A stretch of 64,000 bases of DNA from NCBI GenBank assembly GCA_963971225.1, contig OZ020267.1, positions 55,631,590 to 55,695,589 of the forward strand, given 5' to 3'. Positions 44,896 through 56,101 of the stretch are shown piece after piece (position 1 is the first letter of the stretch; every line of letters starts with the position of its first letter). The stretch is from Melieria omissa. Its lineage: Eukaryota > Arthropoda > Insecta > Diptera > Ulidiidae. The translations under genes and the position numbers were made by a program. The notes below the pieces were generated by a model. The model ran no database searches. It was not told where the DNA came from and was given only the letters and a program-made list of their open reading frames with translations.

Positions 44896-44903
44896 CTTTT
44901 ATA
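44896..44903 (-). promoter_or_regulatory. Rh6 TATA box
   Basis: TATAAAAG on the minus strand, 223 bases upstream of the Rh6 ATG and 55 bases downstream of the core sequence at 44958-44968. Arrangement RCSI then TATA is the standard layout of fly rhodopsin promoters. The transcription start would be near 44870. Confidence 0.7.
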
Positions 44904-44957
44904 TCTTTGCGATAATTGCAATTGTTGAGCGGACACTTGTCAGCAGCTGCCTTAAGC

Positions 44958-44968
44958 AAATCTAATTA
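44958..44968 (-). promoter_or_regulatory. rhodopsin core sequence I (RCSI)
   Basis: Minus-strand TAATTAGATTT matches the RCSI consensus TAATYNRATTN at every fixed position. RCSI is required for photoreceptor expression of fly opsins and is bound by Pax6/homeodomain factors (family knowledge). Further upstream, minus-strand TAATCC (K50 homeodomain, Otd-type) motifs lie at 45042-45047 and 45178-45183. Confidence 0.75.
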
Positions 44969-45049
44969 GCGGCTAAAATTCGTTGGGCAATTTCTGCATT
45001 GGCCAATTGGCCATTGTCAATTGTTTTTGTAGTTAACTGCCGGATTAGG

Positions 45050-48000
45050 CATGAAGATGGTGGCTCAAGTTGCCGCATCCACAAGCGCTGAATCGGGCCA
45101 TTTGGGGAGGGATAAGGTCAAGTTTAGTGGCGCCCCTCGAGAGACGCTTGTGTAAATTGCTTGTGGTGCTAACAATTGGATTAAGAAAATCGCTTTTCAC
45201 TTGAGTGGTGTCGATGTTGCCAAAGAAAGCGGCAGGTTTATGCTTTTGCCCATAGGGGACACACACTACAAACTTGAGTACTTAGTTCACATACTTTCAT
45301 ATGTGTATATTTCATATGAGGGAACGATGCGCTCTTGTCTGTAGTTGACACATTGTGTCGCTGTGATGGCCGGACAATGCCTTTGCGCGCACTCCGAATT
45401 TATTTTTAAATTCAAGGTTATGTTGGCCAAGTCGTCGCCGTACTCAACCAGCCTTTGCTAATTTTGGCAATAGTCAATTGTTGTAAATATCCATGTAAAC
45501 ACGTGATGCATGCGGCATTTGATAATCGAATGTTTAAACTGTGCGGTGTTATGTTATTTCATGTCTCCTGCGACTTGTTGTGTCCTCATAAGGAAATGTG
45601 ATGAAGACGCACGAATAGAAAATTATCTGAAAAGGTTTTAAGTCAGTATTGTGAAAGTTAAAATGCGGTTATTACAATGGATGGGAAGTATCAGTGCTTA
45701 AAGTTTAGGTCTAAGCATCGGTACTAAAAGCTTACAAATTATACGGTGGTCCCCCATATAACTTTTATATGGAAATTTTTGCCGGTTGTCTTCAGTGAGT
45801 TAATTTTTTTTTTTGCTTATACACTTTTGTATGAAAAGGGCAAAACTTACACAAAAACGGCCCAAAGACCAAGTAATATAAAAGTTCCCCAAGGTCCAAA
45901 AAGACCAAAGGGGGCAACCGTGCACGAGAAGTTCACAATCTTGATTGCCTCTGGGTCTTTTCTGTGTTGTCATTAATCCATATTTTTTGTATTGTAATGA
46001 AATTGAATTGATATTGAAATAATGAAATTGAATTGATATTGATGTCTTGCTTTAAAGTTGGTTGTTTAATGATTACGTTTGTCATTGATTGTTGCGAATA
46101 ATTTTTTCATATGAAAATGTTTATACAAATTTGAAATCACTGGTCCAAAGAAGTGAAAAGTTCTTAGTCTCTTCAAGTTCGTGCACCTTTGCTTACCGAT
46201 TGTTCAATATCATACCATGGATTTTATAGATCGTTTCTGGTATGATGTCCTCAATTGCGCAATCACAACGTTCGGTGTCACTTGTGCTGGTACAATCGCA
46301 CGGAAATTGAGTAACTCCGTAGTGGATGCTTCCCATCGAAGGTGAGAGCCCCATACAACTGGAAAGAGTAGACTGTGGTTGCTACTCCGAAGATTTGAAT
46401 CTTAATCTTAAGCTCCTGCCGCCAGTTTGCTGTAGTGTCTTTAAGCTGAGGTCACCAGTATCCGTGTAGCCTCGGGGTAAACGGTTTGGGATATTCGGAT
46501 TTTAATGGACAGCTAATACGCTCTCAGGGCTCTAGACGCAGTTTTAACAACATCTCAGACTGTTCTAGCCATGAGCATCAGCATGAGAGTACTACTGAGC
46601 ACATTGGCCAAGATGTTGGAGTCCCATCAAATAAACTAATTCCAGACGGGAAAGTTTGGTCTGGTTTTACTGAGCGCCAAATTTGTCCGTTTCTTAACCT
46701 CCGCCATTTTAAAGAACTTTTTTGAGAATGAGAGAATCTTGATTGGAGGTTTGACTGGTCACTGTTTTATAAGAATCCACGCAAGCAGGCTGGTGCTATA
46801 TTCTAATGATTTATGCAATAGCTGCATGGAAGGTTGAACGTGTACTTTACCTTCGATCTTCTTGTATTTGCCGTACACTATCTAGGGGAAGGTAGACTCA
46901 CCTGAATAAGTTCTTCTTTAATAGCCTGGGCCAATAACACTATTCAATAAGAATACTTAGCTTCGTCAGAAGCTCCAATTAATTCTGTTAGCAGGGTATA
47001 TGAGACCTCTTTGTGTGGTATTTTAATTGGCCTCTTTGACTTACGTGAGCTCTCTGCGGTGGAGTCACTAATATCTATAAACCAGTCTGAAAATGTGGAT
47101 GGGTTCTTTTGAAAGACTCTTTTTCACAATGAAGATGTTGGATATGAGGTGGCAACGCCATCAGTTTTTAAATTTTCTGCGATTCATTAATCCATTCTCG
47201 TGGATCAAGGGAACTATTAACAATTTTTATACTATTAACATTTTTTTATATAAATTGTTCTAATTCCCTGAAAAGGTCAGCGAACTGAAGCTTTACAAAT
47301 CACCACTAATTTTACAGATCATTTAACCACCAAAGTAGTAAAATAAAAAGTTATTAGTTTAATAGTTGTTCAGTATTATTATTGAAACATTTAGTTTCGC
47401 AGCTGGTCACTTGAAAATTCTCGTAGCTTTTTTTTTGGTTCAGTTGCAATGAAAACTTTTAAAGCTTTCTTGTCAAGCTAAGCAACTATGCGGGTATGTA
47501 GGTGAATATTGACAAAGCTTTTATGATGAGCTTTTGGTGACTTGTGGTGAGTTAGTCTCTAGTCAGTTCCCATATACCCAAAGTTTTCCTAAAGCACAAC
47601 ACTTGTGCGAAATTTAAAGTACTAAGGAGTTACTATGTCTGTATGTAAAAAAGTATTCCATATATGCAAACTTTTTTATGTACATATGTTATTTATATTC
47701 TTATTGGCTTATCTACACGTGCTCGCCATTGCCGGTGATAATGGCCGAAAGATAAAAAACCGGTACATATCGCATGAGTGTAGCTGCTGCAAATATAACC
47801 GATAAGACACGTGGCTTGATCGTAGACGCATACATATATGTATATATATATATATATATATGTATATGTAGGAATCTATATGGAGTAAAGATACACCCGA
47901 TTAACTGGGGCATTGCTTTAAAGGGCCGGCAACTTTCTGTTTGGAAGCGAAAGCAACGCTATCTGTCGTTGCCCTAAGCGATGCTCGCGCCAATCTGGGC

Positions 48001-49130
48001 GCCAGATCTGATAGCAGATCTGATAGCAAAAGTATTCACAGAAAAAATGAGTAAAGGCAGAGAAGTTAAGCGAATATAAAACTAAAAAAAATGGAATAAT
48101 GTTTTACATGGTTGTCTCATGGTTTTTGTAGTTCATTTCCGGAGCTGCCAGAACAAAGTCATTTTTGGGGGAGTTTGGAAGAAAGGCCAAAAAGGCCGCA
48201 TAAAAAAGAGCAAAGTGTCCCAAGCCAATTTCGATTGTTATATGTTTTCAATATTAGTTATACTTCCCAGAGTATTAGAACTTTATCGTTAATCTCCAAT
48301 ATGGGAGAATGATTTTAATAAATAAAAACAAAAATTGATAACTTTCAAACTAGTTGTCTAGTTGTCCGATTTGGAGGGGATTATGACATGTTATAGATAT
48401 CACTTAAACGGATTCACCAGGTGGAACACAGAAGTGAATATAACCTAAAGATTTTAGTTTGGTTTTCTTGTCAAACAATTTTCACTCAGCTGGAAAAAAA
48501 TTGGGAAGAAATATCGCACACGCACAACAAAAGTGACACAACTCAAAATTTGTGATTTTTCAGGAAACGCAACTGTTTTTGAGCTAAATAACCTTTTTTT
48601 TAAATAACGTTTAGACCGTTCAATAGAAAGTTCTTACAGATTATGCTTTATGATAAATTGCGAGAATTTTTTTTATATTTTACACTAGAAAATCCAAAAT
48701 TGTGAGTTGTGACTGCTTTGATGATATTTTAATTCAACTATTACGGAACTATTTCAAGTTATGCCACTTTTTCTGAATTTAATAATTATAAATGACGAAT
48801 TTGAATCTGAATTTAATAATTATAAATGACGGTTAAAAAGTTGAAAGAAAAATTTTGAAAATTCATAATTAATTTTAATAACTAAAAATATATACAAAAA
48901 TCGTAAAAAAAATAATTTTTTGGGGTTATATTCACTTTTGAGTCGATTCACTTTTGAACGATTATAGGTTATGCGTCTAAGGGGTAACACTAACCCAATC
49001 TAAATCGGAAAAAAGTACAAAAATAACAATTTTGTAATTTTTACAAAAAATTTTTAAAAAAATATAACAATCGAAATTGGCTTGCGGGCAAGTAGGTAAG
49101 TTAGGTTACAGAAGAGGTGTGTGCGACATG
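45050..49130. other. intergenic DNA, no conventional gene
   Basis: Begins with the Rh6 upstream region. A TA microsatellite lies at 47832-47866. A tandem doublet GATCTGATAGCA occurs at about 48005-48028, and a 30-bp duplication ('CTGAATTTAATAATTATAAATG') near 48775-48830. The open frames here are short and unrecognised. An RNase H-like remnant is annotated separately at 46480-46690. Confidence 0.45.
46480..46690 (+). mobile_element. possible LINE RNase H remnant
   Basis: A frame reads 'ALRALDAVLTTSQTVL', which resembles the region after 'DSQ' in LINE RNase H domains ('ALKAL....TSKTV'). It has stops and is only about 60 codons long. Nearby text at 46990-47070 ('GACCTCTTTG', 'CTCTCTGCGG') resembles 54525-54560, so both may be one LINE family. 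Confidence 0.25.
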
Positions 49131-49132
49131 TA

Positions 49133-49736
49133 TAGGGTGTTTTTTTAGAGGTTTGTTTTTCGAATAGAGATAAAACTGGCATTTTGTGGTCAAATCTGGC
49201 AACTCTAATGTCATTTATGTTCAGTTTGGTTTGCCATTTCATCATGAACAGGTTGACAAAAGAACAACGCTTGCAAATCGTGCAAATTTATTTCGAAAAT
49301 AATGGCTCAGTTCGCGAAGTTTACCGCAAGCTCCGTCCATTTTATGGTCGACATCGTCCATCAGAGCAATTAATTCGATTAACCATGGGTCGTTTTCGCA
49401 CTACGTTTACTCTATGTAATAATACGCATCCGCAGAGACGTCGAACAGTGCGCACCGAAGAAACAATTGCCGCTGTAGAGCAAAATGTTGAAGAGGACCC
49501 GAATGAATCGATTCGCCACCGTGCACAGCAATTGGAGCTTTGTCCATCAACTGAAAATTGGACCTATAGAATTGGCTTTATTCGAGCCAGCCGCGGCGGC
49601 CACATGCCCGAAATCATATTTAAACATTAATGGCATAAAATTATCCTTCCAATAAAGTCAAATTGATGGACATTAAAACGATTTTCTTGTGTTTTATTTC
49701 AATTCGAAGTTCTATACCTCTAAAAAAAACACCCTA
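49133..49736 (+). mobile_element. internally deleted mariner-family element, copy 2
   Basis: Same family as 3976-4583, with AGGGTGTTTTTTTAGAGG / ACCTCTAAAAAAAACACCCT ends and TA borders. Here the frame is unbroken: ATG at 49244 to TAA at 49630, 128 residues. The product joins the N-terminal helix-turn-helix DNA-binding part (through 'RRRTVRTEETIAAVEQ') to the final about 25 residues ending IIFKH. The catalytic domain is missing. It is inserted into a TTAGG-headed dispersed repeat (49095-49880). It could in principle encode a DNA-binding fragment, but expression is unknown. Confidence 0.9.
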
Positions 49737-50291
49737 TACTTCCATTCGAAGACGTTGTTGTGTTCTTTAAGATACTTTTCATTTTGCGTACAGTGTCTTT
49801 CCTTATCTGTTGAGTTCCTTGTAGATCCATAGGAGATCTTTTGCCAACCATTTGGTTTTGGCAATGAAAATTTGTAATCAGTAATCTGTGCATCAGCTAT
49901 TCCTGAAGTTAATCGAAGTACTTGGGCCCAAAAGTCCGGAGCAAAGCGAGTGCTCGATTGATTCCATTAAATCGTCATATTTTTGTTTTGCAGATTTTGT
50001 GCAGGTTTTGTATAAAACGTCGATTGCCAGTTCTCATCTGCATAAGATTACATCAGTTTGGAAGTGACCTGTGATTATCCACGTGACCCTGTATAAAGCA
50101 TAATTCTTCTGTCAATCCTGTCAATTTGAATTTTTATTTTAAATGTCAATTTGAAAATTTTAAATGTAAGTTTTCAAGGGTTCAGAAAATGTTACGTTGG
50201 AAAATATTTCGCCGAATGTTTTACGTTGGGTTTTGTACCGAATAGAGACGTTGAAAAGATCTTAAAAAAAGTCCGTTCAGGCTTTAATGGT
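49737..50291. other. remainder of the TTAGG-headed repeat and AT-rich DNA
   Basis: From 49737 to about 49880 the text continues the repeat interrupted by the mariner ('TTATCTGTTGAGTTCC', 'GTAGATCCATAGG', 'AACCATTTGGTTTTGGC'). The remainder shows no feature. Confidence 0.4.
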
Positions 50292-50951
50292 TTAAAGGGG
50301 GGCACTCCATGAAATGGTTTCAAAAACTCGATTTTTTTTTTGCTTTAATCGAAAGATATATTATCCGAGAACATTATTGCAAAGTTTCAAAGTCGAACTC
50401 TGAAAATTTTCGGAGACACAGTTCTTTTCATCGACGCGCGCTCAGCCACACCAGGTGTTCCGAATAACTTTGGAACGCGTTTCCTCATAAACACGTTTTT
50501 GTAGTCCGTCTACATGATAAAAAAAACTACTGAACCGATCTACACGAATATATACTCGTTTTGTAGGATATTGAACAGAGAAGTGCATGAATCTCTGAAA
50601 TCTATTAAAAAAAATCTATTCTACTGTTTTTTTAATAAAGAAAAGTAAGAAAAAACGAACTTTTTTGTAGTTTATATGGCTTTGTTGCTAAATTTTGAAA
50701 ATTTGTATAGTTTTTGAGGTTCACGAACTTGCGAAAAGCCTGTTGACGTCTTTTTTTAAACCAAGCCTCGGAAGATGTTCAATATGTTTGCCATTTTTAT
50801 TTTTGTTTTTTTGTGTATAACTTTTTTTTGAACTTTTAACTAATACCCACAGATGTTCCAAACGGATTATTCCTGTTTCTTTCTTTTTTTGTACAGTAAA
50901 ATAAAGAAAATTGGTCTTTTTTTTGAGCGTTTCATGGAGTGCCCCCCTTAA
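50292..50951. mobile_element. TTAA-flanked MITE with GGGGGGCAC termini
   Basis: Left TTAA-A-GGGGGGCACTCCATGAAA; right TTTCATGGAGTGCCCCCC-TTAA. The 18-bp inverted repeat is perfect. Total about 660 bp, non-coding and AT-rich inside; subterminal 'GAACTTTTTTGTAG' and 'AAAAAAAGACC' runs are not obviously paired. This is the third TTAA-flanked family in the window. Confidence 0.7.
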
Positions 50952-52605
50952 TTTCACTGGTCAACAGCAAAATGGCTTTTCTGGGCTTGACATCAGTTTT
51001 AGAGTAATTAGGGAGCGCTGATTTGGGATCCGTTCGGATCCGTTTTCAAAACTTAGTTTCCGTTTTCGCAAAAAAATGGGCATGTCACTTTTTCGGATTT
51101 TCTCTATCTTTTTTCACGTTTGGGATTGTAATTTCTAAACCAATAAACCGGTTGACATAATTTTCACCTTGTTGCATTAACAACACCGCACGGTTTCTTT
51201 TTCGATGCAATTTATTTTTATAAGTTTTAAGAATCCGCGACAATTGGACCTCAAAGTCGGAAAATATGGAATTTCATGGCGTTTTATTTAATGTTGAAAC
51301 ACATGCACATTTTTCGTAAATTTAGTATCGAGTTATGTACAACAAGAAAGCGGAAACATCAAGTAATATAACACAACACAGTTCCTAATAGGAAGTGAAT
51401 TTTTCTTTAAAATTAGATCAAAATTTATGAATTTTGCTCTAATCATGTTTCCTATAAGTATTTCACCCACTGGCAACGCACTGTGGGGCAGTCGGACAAG
51501 CAAAGTAATAAAGTTTACAGCTGCTTAAATGAAAAGTGCATTTTGTAATTTGTTTTGTTTTCAATTTTACTCCCGGCCCATCATCTGGCACAGTGTGGCG
51601 CCGCGCCTGATGTTCATTAGACGCTGTTGCCGCAATTAATCCAACACTATTTATACTAACCTATTTAAATTGTTCGCCTTGTGTGTGTGTGTGTGTGTGT
51701 GTGTGGTGCGGGCAGATGGCTATAAATATTTTCGTAATTCGATTTTTTGTGCTTATTCGCATCGAATCTGTGCGGGTGGCTATGCAGCAAACTCTGTGTG
51801 TGTGTGTAATAGTAGTGCAAGTGGTTTGCCCTAACCTGGTTCGGGTATGTGTTCGCAGTGCCTGCAGCCAACAGCGCCGCTGGAGCCATTGATGTAGCAC
51901 ATCATTCATTGATTTACATACTTACCAACTCATTCAGTCAGTCAGTAATTAAATATATAAATAATTAAACATGCATTTCGTTCGCTTATTCATAAACTGC
52001 ACTGCATGGGCGACTTATATGGATTTCCGTTCTGCAAGTTGCAGATTTTTTCAAATTATTATAAATAAACTGTTGTAGTGGAAATGACATATACATATTT
52101 TCACAATTTACATTTAAACGTAAACAATTATTGATGGAGCATTTTTTGTATGATTGATAGAATAGTATTTATAGAAGGTTTTTGTAATTAATTTTTTATA
52201 ATCTATAAAATGTTGCGGAAACCATTGGACATTTTTTCAATTTCCAATAACTGTTTTAAAAAAGTCAGCGCTCAAGATGTAAGACCACATTATAGAAGTC
52301 TAGAAAAGATAATTGAAGGGAGCTCAGCTCGCGAACTTAAGGTAAATAAATTCAAAATAAAAAGCTGGTTTGAAGCAGTTTAAATGTATTTGAGGCACCG
52401 TTATAAGCTGTGTTTATAAGAAAATAAAACCTTTAAAAGAATGATTCTAGTCCTTTCAAATCCAAGTTGATGCACAACCTTCTCCTGGCCCTACTGCAAA
52501 GCTATTTGGAACCCGTTGAATAGTGAAAAATGTGTTCCCCTTGTCCATACTCCAGGACTTTAAATTTGGGTTTGGTGTTCGCCATCTAAAGTCAATCTAG
52601 TCTAA
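50952..52605. other. intergenic DNA with GT microsatellite
   Basis: A (GT) run lies at 51680-51705. Bases 51560-51900 are more GC-balanced and may be old single-copy sequence, but the open frames through them are translations of GT repeats. No gene recognised. Confidence 0.45.
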
Positions 52606-53442
52606 AGAGACACTGACGGATCCAAGACTGTTGAAGGTACTGGAGCTGGATGGCACCTCGAAGGAAGTGTCAGATGCTACTACTCACTGGGTGGGCTGAC
52701 TACGGTCTTTCAGATGGAAGTCTTCGCCATTCTGAAAGTAGCGGAATGGATAATCGGGAGGAAATGGTGCTGGAAACATATAGGAGTCTGTAGTGACAGT
52801 CAAGCTGCACTTAAGGCCCAGGAGAACGCGCGTGTTACCTCTAAGAATGTCCAAGAATGTAAGATGAAGCTTAAATCAGTCGCGAGACGTAATAAGCTCC
52901 AACTTATCTGGGTTCCGGGACACTGCGGTGTTCTAGGTAACGAAACGGCCGATGAACTGGCTAACTGTGGATCAGGGTGCACACCCATGGGACCAGAACC
53001 AATTATCGGCACCAGTCTAGCGGGAACCCTGGACTGGATCAAGTCCTATGTCAATAACCTACATAGAGAACGTTGGTCTAGCTTGGGAAGCTGTAAGACT
53101 GCCAAGTGTTTTGTGAGAAGCCCGAACAGGAAAGCAGGGAATTTCCTCCAGAATCTGAGAAGGAAAGACCTCTGACGAATGGTCGGGTTAATCACAAGAC
53201 ACAATCCATGGGGACGACATATGGCCAACATGGGCATCATCGAAGATCCGACTTGCGTGCCTTGCCTGGAGGAGGTAGATAGTACAGAGCACTTTCTCTG
53301 TGCATGTCCGGCCTTCTCTAGAACGAGATTGCGCACGCTGGGTTCAGATGTTATGAGAATGGACGAAGTTCATTCTCTCGCCCTGTGTGATCTCCTGAGA
53401 CTCATTAATGAAGCCGGGAAATATGCACAGGAGAATCCATAA
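52606..53442 (+). pseudogene. non-LTR retrotransposon 3' fragment with RNase H domain
   Basis: A single frame, interrupted by one TGA at 53173-53175, encodes an RNase H domain. Catalytic residues are recognisable: Asp in 'DTDGSKT' (about 52615), Glu in 'QMEVFAI', Asp in 'CSDSQAAL' and Asp in 'GNETADELA', with 'LIWVPGHCGVLGNE' between. It is followed by a cysteine-rich tail 'CVPCLEEVDSTEHFLCACP'. This order is typical of the 3' end of ORF2 in I/Jockey-like LINEs. The reverse transcriptase and 5' part are missing (5' truncation), and an in-frame TAA lies just before 52606. Non-functional. Confidence 0.88.
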
Positions 53443-53699
53443 CTCCCTCTCCCCTTTCACCCACTTTCTCTTTTTCTTTTCCCATTCCCATTTCCTCTAT
53501 CAACCTTTTTCCTAAGCCTTAAGTACAATGGGCTATGCTTGGTGCCTGAGTGCTTTAGGTAATGACATCCCTTAGGTTATTTCCTCGGCTCCCCTTCACA
53601 TCCATCCATCCAAAGTCAATTCACTAATGAAAGCCAAAAGAGCCTTGTAAGTAAGTGAATAAGGAATTTTAAAATAGGGTCCTTCATATATGATTAATG

Positions 53700-54420
53700 A
53701 CTATATATGACTGCGTACAAAAAAAGTTCATCTTTTTCCGACTTTTGGCCAAAATTTCATGACATTTGTTTGACCGGAAGCGTAGTTATTATCTGACGTG
53801 ACGACTGCCATCGATACAAAAGAAATCATCAAACAAAATGCCAATTGTTTTGAACTTGAAAAACTTTTATCGTATCATTTCAATTGATCACCCAAGTTTG
53901 TGGTGATAGTTGTTTATATCTCAGTTGCTCAGTTCATGATTTAAAAACGGCCGTGAAAACATAAATAATGACCAACATGTTGGTCAACCGAAATCAGCGA
54001 TCACCGCAGATTCCATTAAAAGTGAGCGTGAATTCATCAAAGATCAGCCAAAAGTTTCATTGAACTTTATGAACATGGAATGGAGAGTTTGATTTATCGA
54101 AAAAAGTATGCAGGTTTTGACTGACGACCAAAAATTGTTATCATCATTCTCATTTTAACTAAAAATTGCATTTGAACCATCAACCACTCTTCGTATTTTA
54201 TTGATTTGGCACCGTATGGTTTATACCTTTTGGAAAAAGTGCATTTGCCAATGAAAGGAAAGCGTTTTAAGGATATAAATCCTTTAAAAAGGCTTATACC
54301 GACTTCCTGAAGGACTTCGCGGTCGACGATCTAAAACATTAATTCATTCATTTACTTTACTTTTATACTAATTATTTTGGAATGCGCCTTGTTTTACACT
54401 CTGGAATAAAACTAGAGTAA
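53700..54420 (+). mobile_element. decayed mariner element
   Basis: Plus-strand frames give fragments of a mariner transposase in order, ending with 'DLAPYGLYLLEKVHLPMKGK' near 54210-54265. The expected second Asp of this DLAPxD block is replaced by Gly, and there are many frameshifts. Ends are not clearly defined. Confidence 0.5.
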
Positions 54421-54581
54421 AATACATAATCTTCAATATTTTCCTTTTTTCTGGGCAAACTGGCACACTGGGCATTTTGCTCTCAATAGGCAATTGAGTA
54501 GCAAAGCCTCATTTTGTATCACAATGGACCTCTTTGGCCCACGTGTGCTCTCTTCGAAGAAGCCACGAATACCTGCGATCA
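54421..54581. other. LINE-like dispersed fragment
   Basis: Short sequence sharing 'GACCTCTTTGGCCCACGTG' and 'CTCTCTTCGAAGAAGCC' with about 47030-47070 ('GGCCTCTTTGACTTACGTG'). Class not determined. Confidence 0.3.
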
Positions 54582-54589
54582 TCAGAAAG

Positions 54590-54747
54590 CAGGCGCGGAT
54601 CCAGAAAAATATTTCAGGGGGGTTTTAAAAAGTAATTCTTTAGTATTTATAAAATTCTTTTTAATTGGTATGTAGTTTTATAGTCTTTGGATCGACTTTC
54701 GGGGGGAAGGTTTCGACCCCCAAAACACCCCCCTGGATCCGCCACTG
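54590..54747. mobile_element. hAT-type MITE with 8-bp target duplication
   Basis: Ends CAGGCGCGGATCCAG and CTGGATCCGCCACTG pair as inverted repeats, followed inward by GGGGGGTTTT / AACACCCCCC. The element (158 bp) is flanked by a perfect 8-bp direct repeat TCAGAAAG (54582-54589 and 54748-54755). An 8-bp duplication and CA-G...C-TG termini are the hallmarks of hAT transposons. No coding capacity. Confidence 0.85.
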
Positions 54748-55534
54748 TCAGAAAGTACATTCTCTAGGATATTCTTTTCAAGCCAGTTTCTACATATAAA
54801 CGTAGCTCAAAGTCATAGACTTATTGTGAAGAGAAGTGGCTCCCTGATAGTGTTTGAGAGAGAGTTTCTTACTTCATCCGGTTGATTGACATAGGTCTTA
54901 TGAGCTGAAATCAGATGATTTCAGATGAATAGAGTTGCAGCGTGACTTCTTCAACTGATCTACTTGTAGAATGCACTTTTCGATGAAGTTGATGAATTGC
55001 AATTAAAAGGCTAATCATATTTTGGATCCAAGTAGTTGTAGGGAGCACTGGGTCTGAGCAGTACTGGGTCTGAGCGGTTAGAGAAGGCAACTAGAAAACA
55101 GAAAAGCTTGGATAGAAGTGCAGAATCATTCCTGCTAATGCCCGACTACATGTGTAAGTAAGAAAGTGCATAGGGTGCTTAAGTAATTTTCTGTCATTTA
55201 AAAAATGAATGAAAAATTAACATTTTTTTCAAATTGCTCAAAAAATGTCTCAAATTTTAAATCTTTATTTATAGTATCTAAGTATAAAATCTTAGTTAGT
55301 CTTTAATTGTTTATTAATTATTATTATTTTTTAATTAATTTTAGTTTTTCAACGGATATTCTTAGAGATTGAGATATTTAGTTAAATTGCGAGTCTAAGA
55401 AAGAAGTATTCATGTGTTTGGAAAGAGAAATTCAAACACAGTTCACATCTCAAAATTCCTTGAACTTGAAATTTAAATTTAATTTGATTTTTTTGTATTC
55501 CAATTGGCCAAAAAAATTCTTAGAGATTAAAATA
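54748..55534. other. AT-rich intergenic DNA
   Basis: No gene or clear repeat. TTATTATT and TTTTTAATTAATTTT runs at about 55310-55350. The open frame 55412-55594 is low-complexity and runs into the mariner at 55535. Confidence 0.4.
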
Positions 55535-56101
55535 AAGGGTGATCCAACTAGAGGTACTTTTTTCAATAACCTTTTTTTGACAGATCACGCGTGAGTCGTG
55601 TCAAGCTGTCATATTATTTTTGTTCAGTATTGTTTGGCATTTCATCATGGAAAGACTTACGCCTGAAAAACGTTTACAAATCGTTCATCGGTCCATATTT
55701 CTTTAAAAATGATGCCGGTGAGAACAGCTAATTTCACGTAATGGGCCGGTCGATTGGCCACCAAGATCGTGTGATATCACACCGTTAGACTTTTTTCTGT
55801 GGGGATAAGTAAAGTCTTAAGTCTATACGGATAAACCCGCTTCGATTCAGGCCTTGGAGCAAAACATCACGCGTGTCATTCGCCAGTTACCAGTCGAAAT
55901 GCTCGAACGAGTCATCGAAAATTGGACTCAACGGATGGACCATCTGAGACGTAGCCGCGGCCAACATTTGAAAGAGATAATCTTCAAAAAATAAATGCCA
56001 AAGAATGTTCTTTCGAATGATAATAAACATCCCCCGTTAAATTTTAATTTTCTGTGTTTTTTTCTTTAAAAAAGTAGGGAACCTCGAAATGAATCACGCT
56101 T
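55535..56101 (+). mobile_element. mariner-family deletion derivative
   Basis: Ends AAGGGTGATCCAACTAGAGG and, inverted on the right, AAGCGTGATTCATTTCGAGG (diverged), with TA on both sides. It starts with MERLTPEKRLQIVH (ATG at 55647), then loses the middle. The last third is recognisable ('WPPRSCDITPLDFFLWG', about 55750-55805, then 'LEQNITRVIRQLP' to 'EIIFKK'). Stops interrupt it (for example 'WG*VKS'). Its C-terminal 'RRSRGQHLKEIIFKK' resembles 'RASRGGHMPEIIFKH' of the 3976 and 49133 elements, so they are related families. Confidence 0.8.
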
